Positions 19,928 through 28,609 of a stretch of DNA of 64,000 bases are shown here, piece after piece. The stretch is from positions 62,001 through 126,000 of the forward strand of contig CALNHX010000276.1 in assembly GCA_940337035.1 (NCBI GenBank), given 5' to 3'. The notes beneath the pieces are model-generated. The model was not told the DNA's origin and made no database searches. It was given only the letters and a program-made list of their open reading frames with translations. Position 1 is the first letter of the stretch. Every line of letters starts with the position of its first letter. The translations under genes and the position numbers were made by a program. This DNA is from Agriotes lineatus. Taxonomy: Eukaryota > Arthropoda > Insecta > Coleoptera > Elateridae.

Positions 19928-22900
19928 GGGTGATCGACGCGTTACCGTGAGTGCGGGCGTGTCATCTACTGAGCTTAAAGAACTCAATTTACGAGCGATA
20001 ATAGAGGACTAATATAGTGAAAAGTGCTTAATCAGTGAAATAAAAAAGGTGCAGCAAACTACGTTATACGTAAATCGGGCTAGAGTCCAGGTAGCGCGCG
20101 AAGATAAACATAAGCGACCTCGACCCTGGTTGGCGCATTCAAACGCGATAAAGAGAACGCGTCAACAAGCTAAATGCAAGACCAGTGGCGTACTGCAAAG
20201 TCTTAACGAATTCGGAATACATACACGCGGGAAATAGAACGAGTCTGAGAGAAAAGGAGAAATCGACGGAAATGGAGGAATTCAAGGATACGTTGCATGC
20301 AGCACTGATAGAACAAAGAACAATGCAATTCGAACTAAGAAATCAAATTAGGGAGATGGAAAATATGGTAGTTGAGCTAACAGAACTTAGACAATTGATT
20401 GCACGAAGTACCGAAGAACAAAACAAGGAAAGAAAAGAGCTATACTTACAACTAGAACAGCTTACAAAACGAGCACAAAGATACGCCTGGAGCAATAACA
20501 GAGGAAAGATCAAATATACGCCGGACAAATTGACCCAGCTTGCAAGGACAGAAACAAAAGAGAGGAACTTAACGCCAGAAGTACAGAAAAAAATAAATGA
20601 ACTGGGATTACGAATCAAGAGAGAGATAAAACTCATAAACACGAAAACGAAGAGTAGATACGAAGAGTGGAAATTCGCAACATGGAACATCAGGGGAATC
20701 AGCGGGAAAGAGGTAGAAATATTAAACGACTTCCAAGAAAGTAAATTAAAAATCTTAGCTCTAACAGAAACTAAGAAAAAAGGTAGAGGCCAAGTGGAGC
20801 TAGACGGAGGGCACATACTATTTTATAACGGAGTGGAAGAGCACATATGGGGGCAGGCAGGGGTTGCGTGTATAGTGGAGAAGAACTGGGTTGACAAAAT
20901 CATAAACTGGACGTTCTGTAATGAACGAATTATGACATTAAAAATTAAATTAACTGAGAATGAAGTCTATACATTCATAATAATATATGCCCCCAACGAA
21001 AATGATAGCAAAGAAACAAAAGATAAATTCTGGGAAAGCCTTCAGCAGGAAACAGACAAGTACGAAGGTAAACTGCTAGTAATTGGAGACATGAATGGGA
21101 AGGTAGGCAAAAATGTAGAAGAATCAGAAGGAGTAGTGGGAACATATGGTGAAAACGTAAAAACTAGGAACGGACAACGAATAATAGACTTCTGCTTATT
21201 AAATGACCTAATAATAGCAAACACGTGGTACGAACATAAGGACATTCACAAGTACACAAGGGAGGTCAAAAGTAGAGACGAACGTTCAATAATAGACCTG
21301 ATACTAATACAAAAAATCCATAAAAACACAGTAAATGACGTGAGTGTGAAAAGGTCCTATGAAATCGGTAGCGACCACTTCTTAGTGGAAGCGAGAGTAA
21401 GAACGAAGCTAAAAGGAAGAAAAACGGAAAAAGAGAAGATAAAATCCCACTGCAACATTAGGTGCTACAAACTCCAGGAAGAAGAAGTTAGAAATGAATA
21501 TGCAAGACAGATAGACCAGCAAATAGAAATGATAAAAGACCAGATGAGCACGCTTGACCTAGAGGAACTATGGGAAACTTTTAAAGAAATCATAACAGCA
21601 GCAGGCAAAAAAGTATGTGGGACCTCAAAACAAAGTAATAACAAGAAACATACACGATGGTGGAACGATAATATTAAATATGAAGTGAAACTAAAGAAAT
21701 CTGCATGGAAAAAATATCTAGCAACTAAAAACCCCGAAGACTATCTACAATACAAAAAAACCAGAGAAACTGTTAAAAACTCAATTAAAGAAGCTAAAGC
21801 CCAAGCCTGGACTGAATTTGGGAACAAAATGGAAGCACAAGCGGCAGGAAATGCAAAACTCTTATATCAGACCCTGAAAAGGACAAGGAAAGCAAAGGGA
21901 ACAAATTTAAAATGGATCAAGGACAAACAGGGCAAAGAGTTAAAAGCTGCCAATGAAATACAACATAGATGGTATGAGTACTTTAAAGAACTATTAGGTA
22001 CAGACCGGCAAATGGGTGAACCCGAAAACAGTACAGCAGGACATCCTCTCGAGACTGCAACGGAAGAATCACACGAAGACATTGACATAGATGAACTAAT
22101 CCAGGCGTTAAAACGATTGAAGGCTGGTAAAGCACCCGGAATTGACGACGTTAAACCAGACATGCTTAAATATCTAGGCAGCAAAGGTGTCCAATTCTTA
22201 CACAAAATAATGAACGTGGCTTGGAAGACGAAGAAGGTTCCGAAAGAATGGCAAGTTGCGGTAATTATACCGATCTACAAAAAAGGGGACCGCGCGCAAT
22301 GTGATAACTACAGGGCTATCTCGCTGATCACTTGTGCTAGTAAGGTGTACGAGTGTATACTAGAAAGACGACTAAGGGAAGCCATAGACCATCAAATAAG
22401 CGACACACAGGCAGGGTTCCGGAAAGGGAAAGGCACACAAGATTGGATATTCAGTCTTAGACAACTACTAGAGAAAACACTTAACTATAAAAATAAGATA
22501 TATCTATGCGCAATCGACCTGCAGAAAGCCTTCGACTGCCTTCCAAGAGATAAGATTTGGAAAGCATTAGAAAAGAAAGGAGTCAGTAAAACAATAATAC
22601 AGGCATTACAAAGTCTTTACAGCAACACCAGAAATGTGGTCAGAACTTACGGGGAATGCTCACCAGAATTTCAAACCACCAAAGGAGTCAGACAAGGAGG
22701 CGTCCTAAGCCCACTACTATTCATCGTCGTAATGGACGAAATCACACGATTAGCGAATAGAAAGGTGAAGAAAGCAAGAGTGGGAGTTAGAAAAACTAAA
22801 CCAGTTAAATTAAGCGAAATGCTGTTCGCAGACGATTTGATACTAATCGCTAACACACAACAAGACCTACAGAACAACATTGAAATATGGAAAGATACAC

Positions 22901-23646
22901 TGGATGAATTTGAAATGACAATCAACATAAACAAAACTGAAACAATGGTTATAACTAAGGAGGATGAAGACTTGGAACTTCACTTGGGAAACTGCCCCTT
23001 AAAACAAACAGATGAAATTAAATACCTAGGGGCTATAATTGACAGCAAAGGGAGCATGGAAAAGGAAATAAATAATCGAATTAAAACCGCTATGAACTTG
23101 TTCAACTCGCTAAATAAAGTTTTTATAAGTAAAAGTGAAGTGTCAGTTCAAACGAAAATGAAAGTGTACAAGGCAGCCTTCGTGCCAACTATGACATACG
23201 GATGTGAAAGCTGGGTGTTGTCCATCAACTTAATGTCAAAACTTCAAGCTTGCGAAATGAGATGGCTGAGGAAAGTGGTTGGCGTGTCAAGGAGGGAGCA
23301 TGTGCGAAACGTAGACATACGAAACTCTCTGCAAGCAGAATCAATACAGAAACACATCGAAAAACGACAACTCGGCTGGCTGGGACACCTATGGAGGATG
23401 GAGGAAGACCGCACCGTTAAAACTATCTGGGAGATGGGTACAGACTCGAAAAAACCAAGAGGAAGACCAAGAAATGTCTGGAAGGGAGAGATTGGAAAAA
23501 TCCTGGCAAAGAAAGGAAGTAATTGGAACGAGGCAAAAAATGTAGCTAAGGAACGCAAGGAATGGAAGAAGTTTTGTAGTAATAGTAATAACTGAACCTC
23601 TACACCTGTCGGTAGATGAGGAGCTGATAATGTATGTATGTATGTA
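19928..23646 (+). mobile_element. Full-length-looking non-LTR retrotransposon (LINE)
   Basis: It interrupts a 271-bp repeat unit: the flank reads ATTAGGG on the left and GGGCAAAA on the right, matching uninterrupted units. It has a ~340-bp leader, one 1107-codon ORF with endonuclease and reverse transcriptase, a short 3' UTR and a (TGTA)n tail at 23629-23646. The target duplication is no more than about 3-4 bp (GGG). Its single ORF, APE-type endonuclease and short microsatellite tail suggest an RTE-like clade, but clade assignment is inference. It has no visible stop or frameshift and may be recently active. Confidence 0.85.
20272..23595 (+). CDS. LINE endonuclease-reverse transcriptase
   Basis: 1107 aa from the first in-frame ATG (MEEFKDTLHAALIEQ). 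The frame is open a little upstream but only with a GTG. Residues 1-70 are a Glu/Leu/Gln-rich coiled coil. About 130-370 is an APE-type endonuclease (FATWNIRGISG, TETKKKGRG, VIGDMNGKVG, RSIIDLILI, GSDHFLVEA). About 590-890 is reverse transcriptase (GKAPGIDDVKPDML, QAGFRKGKGTQDWIF, GGVLSPLLF, catalytic FADD near residue 850). The C-terminus has the usual Cys/His and basic region (YGCESWVL, MRWLRKVVG, RQLGWLGHLWRM, RGRPRNVW). It performs target-primed reverse transcription of its own RNA. All core motifs are intact. Confidence 0.9.
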   Translation: MEEFKDTLHAALIEQRTMQFELRNQIREMENMVVELTELRQLIARSTEEQNKERKELYLQLEQLTKRAQRYAWSNNRGKIKYTPDKLTQLARTETKERNLTPEVQKKINELGLRIKREIKLINTKTKSRYEEWKFATWNIRGISGKEVEILNDFQESKLKILALTETKKKGRGQVELDGGHILFYNGVEEHIWGQAGVACIVEKNWVDKIINWTFCNERIMTLKIKLTENEVYTFIIIYAPNENDSKETKDKFWESLQQETDKYEGKLLVIGDMNGKVGKNVEESEGVVGTYGENVKTRNGQRIIDFCLLNDLIIANTWYEHKDIHKYTREVKSRDERSIIDLILIQKIHKNTVNDVSVKRSYEIGSDHFLVEARVRTKLKGRKTEKEKIKSHCNIRCYKLQEEEVRNEYARQIDQQIEMIKDQMSTLDLEELWETFKEIITAAGKKVCGTSKQSNNKKHTRWWNDNIKYEVKLKKSAWKKYLATKNPEDYLQYKKTRETVKNSIKEAKAQAWTEFGNKMEAQAAGNAKLLYQTLKRTRKAKGTNLKWIKDKQGKELKAANEIQHRWYEYFKELLGTDRQMGEPENSTAGHPLETATEESHEDIDIDELIQALKRLKAGKAPGIDDVKPDMLKYLGSKGVQFLHKIMNVAWKTKKVPKEWQVAVIIPIYKKGDRAQCDNYRAISLITCASKVYECILERRLREAIDHQISDTQAGFRKGKGTQDWIFSLRQLLEKTLNYKNKIYLCAIDLQKAFDCLPRDKIWKALEKKGVSKTIIQALQSLYSNTRNVVRTYGECSPEFQTTKGVRQGGVLSPLLFIVVMDEITRLANRKVKKARVGVRKTKPVKLSEMLFADDLILIANTQQDLQNNIEIWKDTLDEFEMTININKTETMVITKEDEDLELHLGNCPLKQTDEIKYLGAIIDSKGSMEKEINNRIKTAMNLFNSLNKVFISKSEVSVQTKMKVYKAAFVPTMTYGCESWVLSINLMSKLQACEMRWLRKVVGVSRREHVRNVDIRNSLQAESIQKHIEKRQLGWLGHLWRMEEDRTVKTIWEMGTDSKKPRGRPRNVWKGEIGKILAKKGSNWNEAKNVAKERKEWKKFCSNSNN

Positions 23647-23884
23647 GGGCAAAATTCTGAAATGTGTTTTTAGATAGTTCTATTGGACACCTATGCAAGC
23701 AAACACCAAGTCGCTATCTTATCGGGTCTAAGAGATACTCAGGAATTTGTAAAAACACAGTTTACCCCTTTTCACCCCCTTAGGGTTAAAATTTTCAAAT
23801 TCCCTTACACCCTTTTCTAAATATTTTAAAAATACATCTATATGCTAAAACAGAATGTTCTAACTTAATAAACATAGGAGATAC
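23647..23884. repeat. Continuation of the ~271-bp unit after the LINE
   Basis: It resumes with GGGCAAAATTCTGAAATG and repeats the TATCTTATCGGGTCTAAGAG and CCCCTTTTCACCCCCTTAG phrases, ending GGAGATAC, which is the left target duplication of the following MITE. Confidence 0.7.
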
Positions 23885-24261
23885 CATGGTGTAAAGAATA
23901 CAAGGTGTAACGTTCCGCAGAATGTGGGCGGACCTCAAATTCAACCAATAGAACATGGTCCGACAAATCGCAAGATTGGTAGTACTGAAGTGTATTGTTG
24001 AAGACGCTGTCGATGTCAAATTCGAGGTTAGGTTTTGCGTCAGTTCGTGTCAGATTGACGCAAAATGTAACCTGCTAACCCCGAATTTGACATCGACTGA
24101 CAGTGCCAGCAACATATACGATCGCAACCATGGTTACACCATGATGGCGGCCGTGATAGATTTCCTGAGCAGGACCATCGGGGATTGGTTGACATCTCCC
24201 CTCTATTTTCTGAACGACTGCCCATCCCGGGAGCGTTTCACCTTGTATTCTTTACACCATG
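23885..24261. mobile_element. 377-bp hAT-type MITE with perfect 8-bp target duplication
   Basis: The terminal inverted repeats begin CATGGTGTAAAGAATACAAG on both strands and extend about 33 bp with few mismatches. GGAGATAC flanks both sides (23877-23884, 24262-24269); 8 bp is the hAT signature length. Internal arms at about 24007-24108 are also complementary. No transposase. The open frame crossing it (23955-24326) is a by-product of the palindromes. Confidence 0.8.
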
Positions 24262-24654
24262 GGAGATACGAAAGGTTCTTTAATTCACCTCCAATCCAGA
24301 TTTGCACCGTTAGGGCGAAATCCTAAAATACGTTTCTAGGTATTTGCATTGATAATCTTTGCAAGCAAACACCAAATCGATATCTTATCGGGTGTAAGAG
24401 ATATTGAGGAATTCGTGAAAACACATTTTACCCCTTTTTATCCCCTTAAGGGTCGAATTTCAAAAAATCCCTTCTTAGCACTACCTTACGTAACAAATTG
24501 AAGCTTCCACCTAAATTTCAAGTTTTGAGTGCCAATGGTTTCGGCTCTGCGTTGATTAGTTAGGGTTGTGACTTTCCTTTATATATATATAGATTAGTGA
24601 GTTTCCCGAACTACGTTTCGGTTCGCAAAATTAAGAGAGATTCATTAATATAAA

Positions 24655-24735
24655 TTTTAAAAAACGGATGCGTCGGCGGGATCGAACCCGGGCTACTCGC
24701 GTGATAGGCCAGCACTCTACCGCACGACCAGCCTC
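24655..24735 (-). other. tRNA-Asp-like sequence (SINE head or tRNA pseudogene)
   Basis: The minus strand reads GGTCGTGCGGTAGAGTGC (A-box-like), then CTGGCCTATCACGCGAG (anticodon stem-loop with loop CTATCAC, like tRNA-Asp CTGTCAC) and CGGGTTCGATCCC (B box). The T stem does not pair properly (a G-G and a C-C mismatch), so a functional tRNA is unlikely. A tRNA-derived SINE head or pseudogene fits better. Confidence 0.5.
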
Positions 24736-24742
24736 TTACTGA

Positions 24743-24883
24743 GTTCGGAAAGGTACCTCTGACAGCTCTGTTTCGTCGAAATCGTTCATTCATCTCACTT
24801 CCACCAGCGCCGATGGCTATTATCCATCTCTTTCTGCGAATAATTTCGAGGAAACAAGAGCTGTCAGAGGTACCTTTCCGAAC
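24743..24883. repeat. Hairpin with 27-bp perfect arms
   Basis: GTTCGGAAAGGTACCTCTGA plus CAGCTCT at 24743-24769 is perfectly complementary to the arm ending GTTCGGAAAGG (read in reverse) at 24857-24883, with a loop of about 87 bp. It abuts the tRNA-like sequence. Confidence 0.75.
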
Positions 24884-25399
24884 GCAGCTTCTCTTGTTTG
24901 AATAATGCGCGCACCCGAGCTAATAGTACACGGCGATAGGCGCTCCGCTCTGCTGCCTAGAGGAGTTAATTAAATTACAACTTTTTCGCACTTTTTTTGA
25001 AAATAAAAACCGGTCTACGATCTAAGTCTAAAAATTAGCAAACTTTTAAGCCATCATACAACTTAATCGGTCCAGTATCTTCGGAGGAGATAGCGAACAA
25101 ACATAGTTACACGCAAACATACAAAGAGAGCAACGATTTTATGTTATAAGATAATAATTTTAATTTTTTATAAGCCAACTGTAACATAAATTATGATTCC
25201 CACTAGTTATAGTCAGGCACATACCCATCTAAATTAAATCTAACTTACCTGGTGAGATGATTGCTCAGAAAAAAAAACAGGGCTTGAATTAGCTTTTTTT
25301 AAGTTATTTACTCATATTCTTGCATGGCAGCTATTCCGATCGTTTTAAAAAAATCCTATATTACATTGTAGGCATTCATACAGTTCCTATATATGTAAA
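24884..25399. other. No feature seen
   Basis: AT-rich sequence without recognisable coding or terminal-repeat structure. Confidence 0.5.
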
Positions 25400-25429
25400 T
25401 ATTCAACAATAATATCCCAAGTGTATTAA

Positions 25430-25992
25430 CCGTCAGACTGCGGAAACCGGGTCTCAAGTGACCCGGACTTTTTTTTTTAATAATTTTACTGTTTTCCAAT
25501 ATACTGCTTTGGGTGTTTGCGTATTCCTCAAAGCTGTTATGGAGATGCTGTAGAATAAATTACCTGAGATAATCCGCTCGGGTCACTTGAGACCTGGTTT
25601 CTGCGTTTCGCGCTTCATTGTTTTTTTTTCTTGTTTTCTGGAGTATAATAACACTGTGTAAAATAATAGGCAAAAAGAATGGATCCTAATAAAATTCCCC
25701 TTACTAAAAAACAATTATATGACGAACTAATGCGTGCTAATGAGGAAAACGACTTTCATTTGTTGTCTGATGAGGACAGTGGCGGCGATAAAAGTGACGC
25801 AGAATATGAAGAATTTTTTAGTCTGCAGGTCAATAAAAATAAAAGTTTTATGATTATATTATCATGTGCAAGTATGTATTAGAAAAACAGACATTGTGCT
25901 GCTTTAAAACTAATTTTTAAAAATGAATTCGATCCGGGTCACTAGAGACCCATTTCCGCACTGAAACTGAAATTATTTCCGCCGGGCAAGTG
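25430..25992 (+). mobile_element. piggyBac-like deletion derivative (563 bp) at a TTAA target
   Basis: Flanked by TTAA at 25426-25429 and 25993-25996, with the uninterrupted site preserved at 7796-7799. Near both ends and once internally is a partly palindromic 20-mer, CCGGGTCTCAAGTGACCCGG (25447-25466; inverted versions at 25577-25597 and 25932-25951), preceded by GCGGAAA at the ends. It keeps a short N-terminal ORF and lacks the catalytic part. Exact TTAA duplication is the hallmark of piggyBac; the family name is otherwise inference. Confidence 0.7.
25679..25882 (+). pseudogene. Short ORF, possible transposase N-terminus, in the piggyBac-like element
   Basis: 67-aa ORF from an ATG (MDPNKIPLTKKQLYDELMRA), with an acidic stretch (SDEDSGGDKSDAEYEEF) reminiscent of the acidic N-termini of piggyBac-like transposases. 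The last ~16 residues are probably read-through after an internal deletion. No catalytic Asp region or C-terminal zinc finger remains. It is the only coding trace in the element; function alone is unlikely. Confidence 0.45.
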
Positions 25993-26409
25993 TTAAAATA
26001 GCAGATTAAATTCAGACAGAATGTTTTGCTAAGAAATTTGTCAAGTAAATTTGCTGCTCAATAAAAATCCCGAGTGTGTAGCACGAGGGATTTTGAGGCG
26101 GAAAATTTACGAGATATATTCCTTCAGAGCAAAACATTGTGGCAGAATATCGTCAAAATTTATTCAGGCTAGTTTACATACACGCGGGATGTTCGGCGTG
26201 ATTATTTCCTGAATAAATAGATCAAATTCGGTTGGTTAAGCACCTTTAATAATCATGTTAAAATTATTCACAAGCGATTACATTTTGACACATTTTTAAC
26301 CGCGGTTAAATTTCGATGTTTTAATTTTTGTCATTATTAAATTGACAGAAACCATAGTCATTACACATTATTATGGATATGAAGGAAATAGTCAACAGTA
26401 AATACATAA

Positions 26410-26492
26410 GTGGTGATAATTTTTTGATAATTTTAACTAGATTCACTAGATGAGTGCTAATCTAGTTAAAATTATAAAAAAAATATTACCAC
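26410..26492. repeat. Short foldback, 83 bp
   Basis: GTGGTGATAATTTTTT...TTTTAACTAGATT pairs with AATCTAGTTAAAATTA...AATATTACCAC around a TCACTAGATGAGTGC centre. It lies directly next to the dispersed repeat. Confidence 0.6.
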
Positions 26493-26994
26493 GAATGTAA
26501 TTCGGCTTGATTATTTTTTAAACGGTCCAAGTTGTACATAGGGCTTGATGGAGCTTCCAGATGAGTGTCCTTTTTAACAACTGCTACTCACCTACTGCAC
26601 TTTTAGTTAGGTGTGTTGCAGCAGAAGAACGATTTGAATGGTTTGTGAAAAAATAGTCGCTGTAATCAGCTACTAGCAAATAGCCAGTGTAATTTTGATG
26701 TTATTGGTCGATTTGAAATTTTTTCTCATTACTATTGCCGGCGTCATTCTGTAAGGGATAAGTCATTTAATCTTTTTTAAGAGATAATATTTCTAAGAAA
26801 ATTTTGTAATATTTTAAATTTTGTATGGGCCTGTTCATTTCTTAAGTATCTTTGGCTTTTAATTTTAAACTTTCAGTGTTGCATTGATGTTCTCGAGTTT
26901 GTAATTTGGTATGTTGTGAGTTGTCTTTAATTACACTAATTATTGAGTCAGAAGGCCCTCAGTGCTCAGTGAGAGCTGACGCCCCATTCCCCAT
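26493..26994. other. No feature seen
   Basis: Non-coding by inspection: no terminal repeats or recognisable protein wording. Confidence 0.45.
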
Positions 26995-27392
26995 TCTAGC
27001 ATGCGATTCCGATTCCCTACCTACTTTGAATTAAAATTTTATCGAAAATCTAAGCTCTCAGTCGAGAACAAAATCTTACTATATAAAGTAATCTTAAAGC
27101 CAATTTGGACGTATGGGATCCAGCTCTGGGGTGGCACCAAACCAACCAACACCAAAATACTGCAGAGTTTTCAATCAAAAACTTTACGTATGTTAATTCA
27201 GGCACCCTCGTACGTCTCCAATTTAACCCTCCACAACGACCTGCGCATCCCATTTATCACAGAAGAAATACGAAGATTTGTAATCCACTATCATGAAATT
27301 TACCAAACCATGACAATAGACTAGTAAGGCAGCTAGCAGCAGAACATAATTTTGACCGAAGACTCAAACGACAGTGGCCAAAGGACCTGGTC

Positions 27393-28336
27393 CAGTGGCG
27401 TATCTGGCAGTGGTCCGTGTGTTCCGGGAACACAGGCCCGAGCCCCGCAGGGGCCCGGCGAGGCAAAGTTTAAAAATTATCTTAAAAAATTGTGACAGAA
27501 AAAGGTCACTAAGGACCATGCAACTTTTCGAGTCTTGTCCCCAGATGTGTTACGTAGTTCTCTTTCTGACAAAGAACTATAGGAAATGGGTAACGATCTT
27601 TACCTAACATATCCAGAAGATATTTCGGATACACTTTCTCAACAGCTAATTTCTTTTAGACAGTGCTTTCAAAATGAGTTAAAAGAAATTAATTCCATTA
27701 ATGAATTACTAGAACTTGTCTTAATTAAAAATGTTTCTTCTTGTTGTAGTTTTAGTGAAATTATTACTGCTTGCAATATATTTTTAACCATTCCTGTTTC
27801 AGTAGCTTCTGCTGAAAGGTCATTGTCAAAATTAAAGTTAATAAAAAACTATCTAAGAAATACTATTTCCCAAGAGCGATTATCAGCTTTGGCAATGGTT
27901 TCTATTGAAAATGACGTTGTTCGCACTTTAGATATAGATAATATCGTAACTTTTGCCAAATCTAAAACAAGGAAAAAAAACTTTTCTCAGTAATATCCTA
28001 TGTTGATTTTATGTATAGTTTTTGTTTTATTAAAATTTTTAGATTTTTTTATAATTGGTTTTTTGTGTTCTAGTTTATTTTTGCATCTACTTACTTAGTT
28101 AGGGATTCATTTTTCGTTGTTATATTATGATTGAACTTTATTTAATTTTTAATGTTTTATTTTTTGTTAATTTGTTATTATATTTTTTACGTATGTGCAA
28201 TTAATATTATGACGTAAATTTAAATTTCGTCGTTTTTATTTTTATAAATTATTTTCCCTTAATATACAAAAGAAAGAAAAGGGGGGCCCGAGGAGATTTT
28301 GGAACACAGGCGCGGAGCTGGGTTAATACGGCACTG
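27393..28336 (+). mobile_element. hAT deletion derivative (944 bp), perfect 8-bp target duplication
   Basis: Begins CAGTGGCGTATCTGGC and ends ...AATACGGCACTG (reverse complement CAGTGCCGTATT), typical hAT termini. ACCTGGTC is duplicated exactly at 27385-27392 and 28337-28344. It sits inside the last codons of a Jockey ORF. The interior keeps only the C-terminal transposase domain. Confidence 0.88.
27511..27993 (+). pseudogene. hAT transposase C-terminal fragment with dimerisation domain
   Basis: An open reading of 135 codons from the ATG at 27586; the same frame continues upstream through a TAG at 27580-27582 (FRVLSPDVLRSSLSDKEL then stop). The C-terminal half is a clear hAT dimerisation domain: FLTIPVSVASAERSLSKLKL, IKNYLRNTISQERLSALAMV, SIEND. 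The catalytic region and BED zinc finger are absent. It most resembles the ZMYM1/52-kDa-repressor-like hAT group common in insects. It cannot transpose by itself. Confidence 0.8.
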
Positions 28337-28609
28337 ACCTGGTCCTAACAGATGAAGCGGACTAAGAGCCTTTTATTACTAGCAGGAGCGTTACCAATGG
28401 GAGACTTCTCCAATCAAGTCAAAATCACACATCATATTTACTTATTACTTATGTTATATAGTAGATTGTAAATATGCTTGATAGTTAATAAAAAAAAATA
28501 TCTAAAACTTTAACAAAACTGTTTTAAATAAATTCTTTAAAAAATATTTGGAGAAAAAATATACAGTTTCAGTAATTGGGTATGAAACTTTGTTATGTTA
28601 TTCCGCCTC

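Larger units (their letters stand above)
8672..24593 (-). mobile_element. Helitron-like non-autonomous element, split by three insertions
   Basis: On the minus strand the element begins TCTATATATATATAAAGG (at 24593), next to a CACTCA/GTTGATTAG-type 5' region, and ends ...CGAAGAACGGGCATCTTGCTAG at 8672, with a CCGT/ACGG mini-hairpin just before CTAG. The flanks are A (5') and T (3'). TC start, hairpin, CTAG end and A/T insertion are Helitron hallmarks; no Rep/helicase gene is present. The body (8672-8986, 19003-19927, 23647-23884, 24262-24593) contains ~271-bp tandem units. It was later interrupted by Ty3/gypsy element A, a LINE and a hAT-type MITE. Relatives lie at 45838-48200 and 50969-52055. 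Confidence 0.6.
25400..26394. repeat. Dispersed repeat, copy 2 (interrupted at TTAA)
   Basis: Homologous to 7770-8199. The two halves, 25400-25429 and 25993-26394, are separated by a 563-bp insertion with TTAA on both sides. After the insertion the sequence resumes TTAAAATAGCAGATTAAATT, matching TTAAAATAGCCGATTAAATT in copy 1. Confidence 0.75.
26995..28497 (+). pseudogene. 5'-truncated Jockey-type LINE, split by a hAT element
   Basis: C-terminal end of a Jockey-like ORF2: KLSVENKILLYKVILKPIWT, YGIQLWGGTK, KTLRMLIQAPSYVSNLTLHN are open at 27001-27324. A frameshift follows, and the tail reads HDNRLVRQLAAEHNFDRRL and WPKDLV up to 27392. After the hAT insertion (27393-28336) the frame resumes with the last codons (LTDEAD then stop). 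The 3' UTR runs to about 28497, ending in an A-rich tail (AATAAAAAAAAATA). Everything 5' of the last RT segment is missing, as usual for dead-on-arrival LINE copies. These C-terminal segments lie after the catalytic RT motifs, so the copy is non-functional. Confidence 0.78.

Noticed and set aside
23955..24326. 123-aa open frame
   Set aside because: Lies across a palindromic hAT-type MITE and its target duplication; no protein similarity.
24655..24735. Functional tRNA-Asp gene
   Set aside because: The T stem does not pair and the anticodon position is A rather than G; more likely a SINE head or pseudogene.
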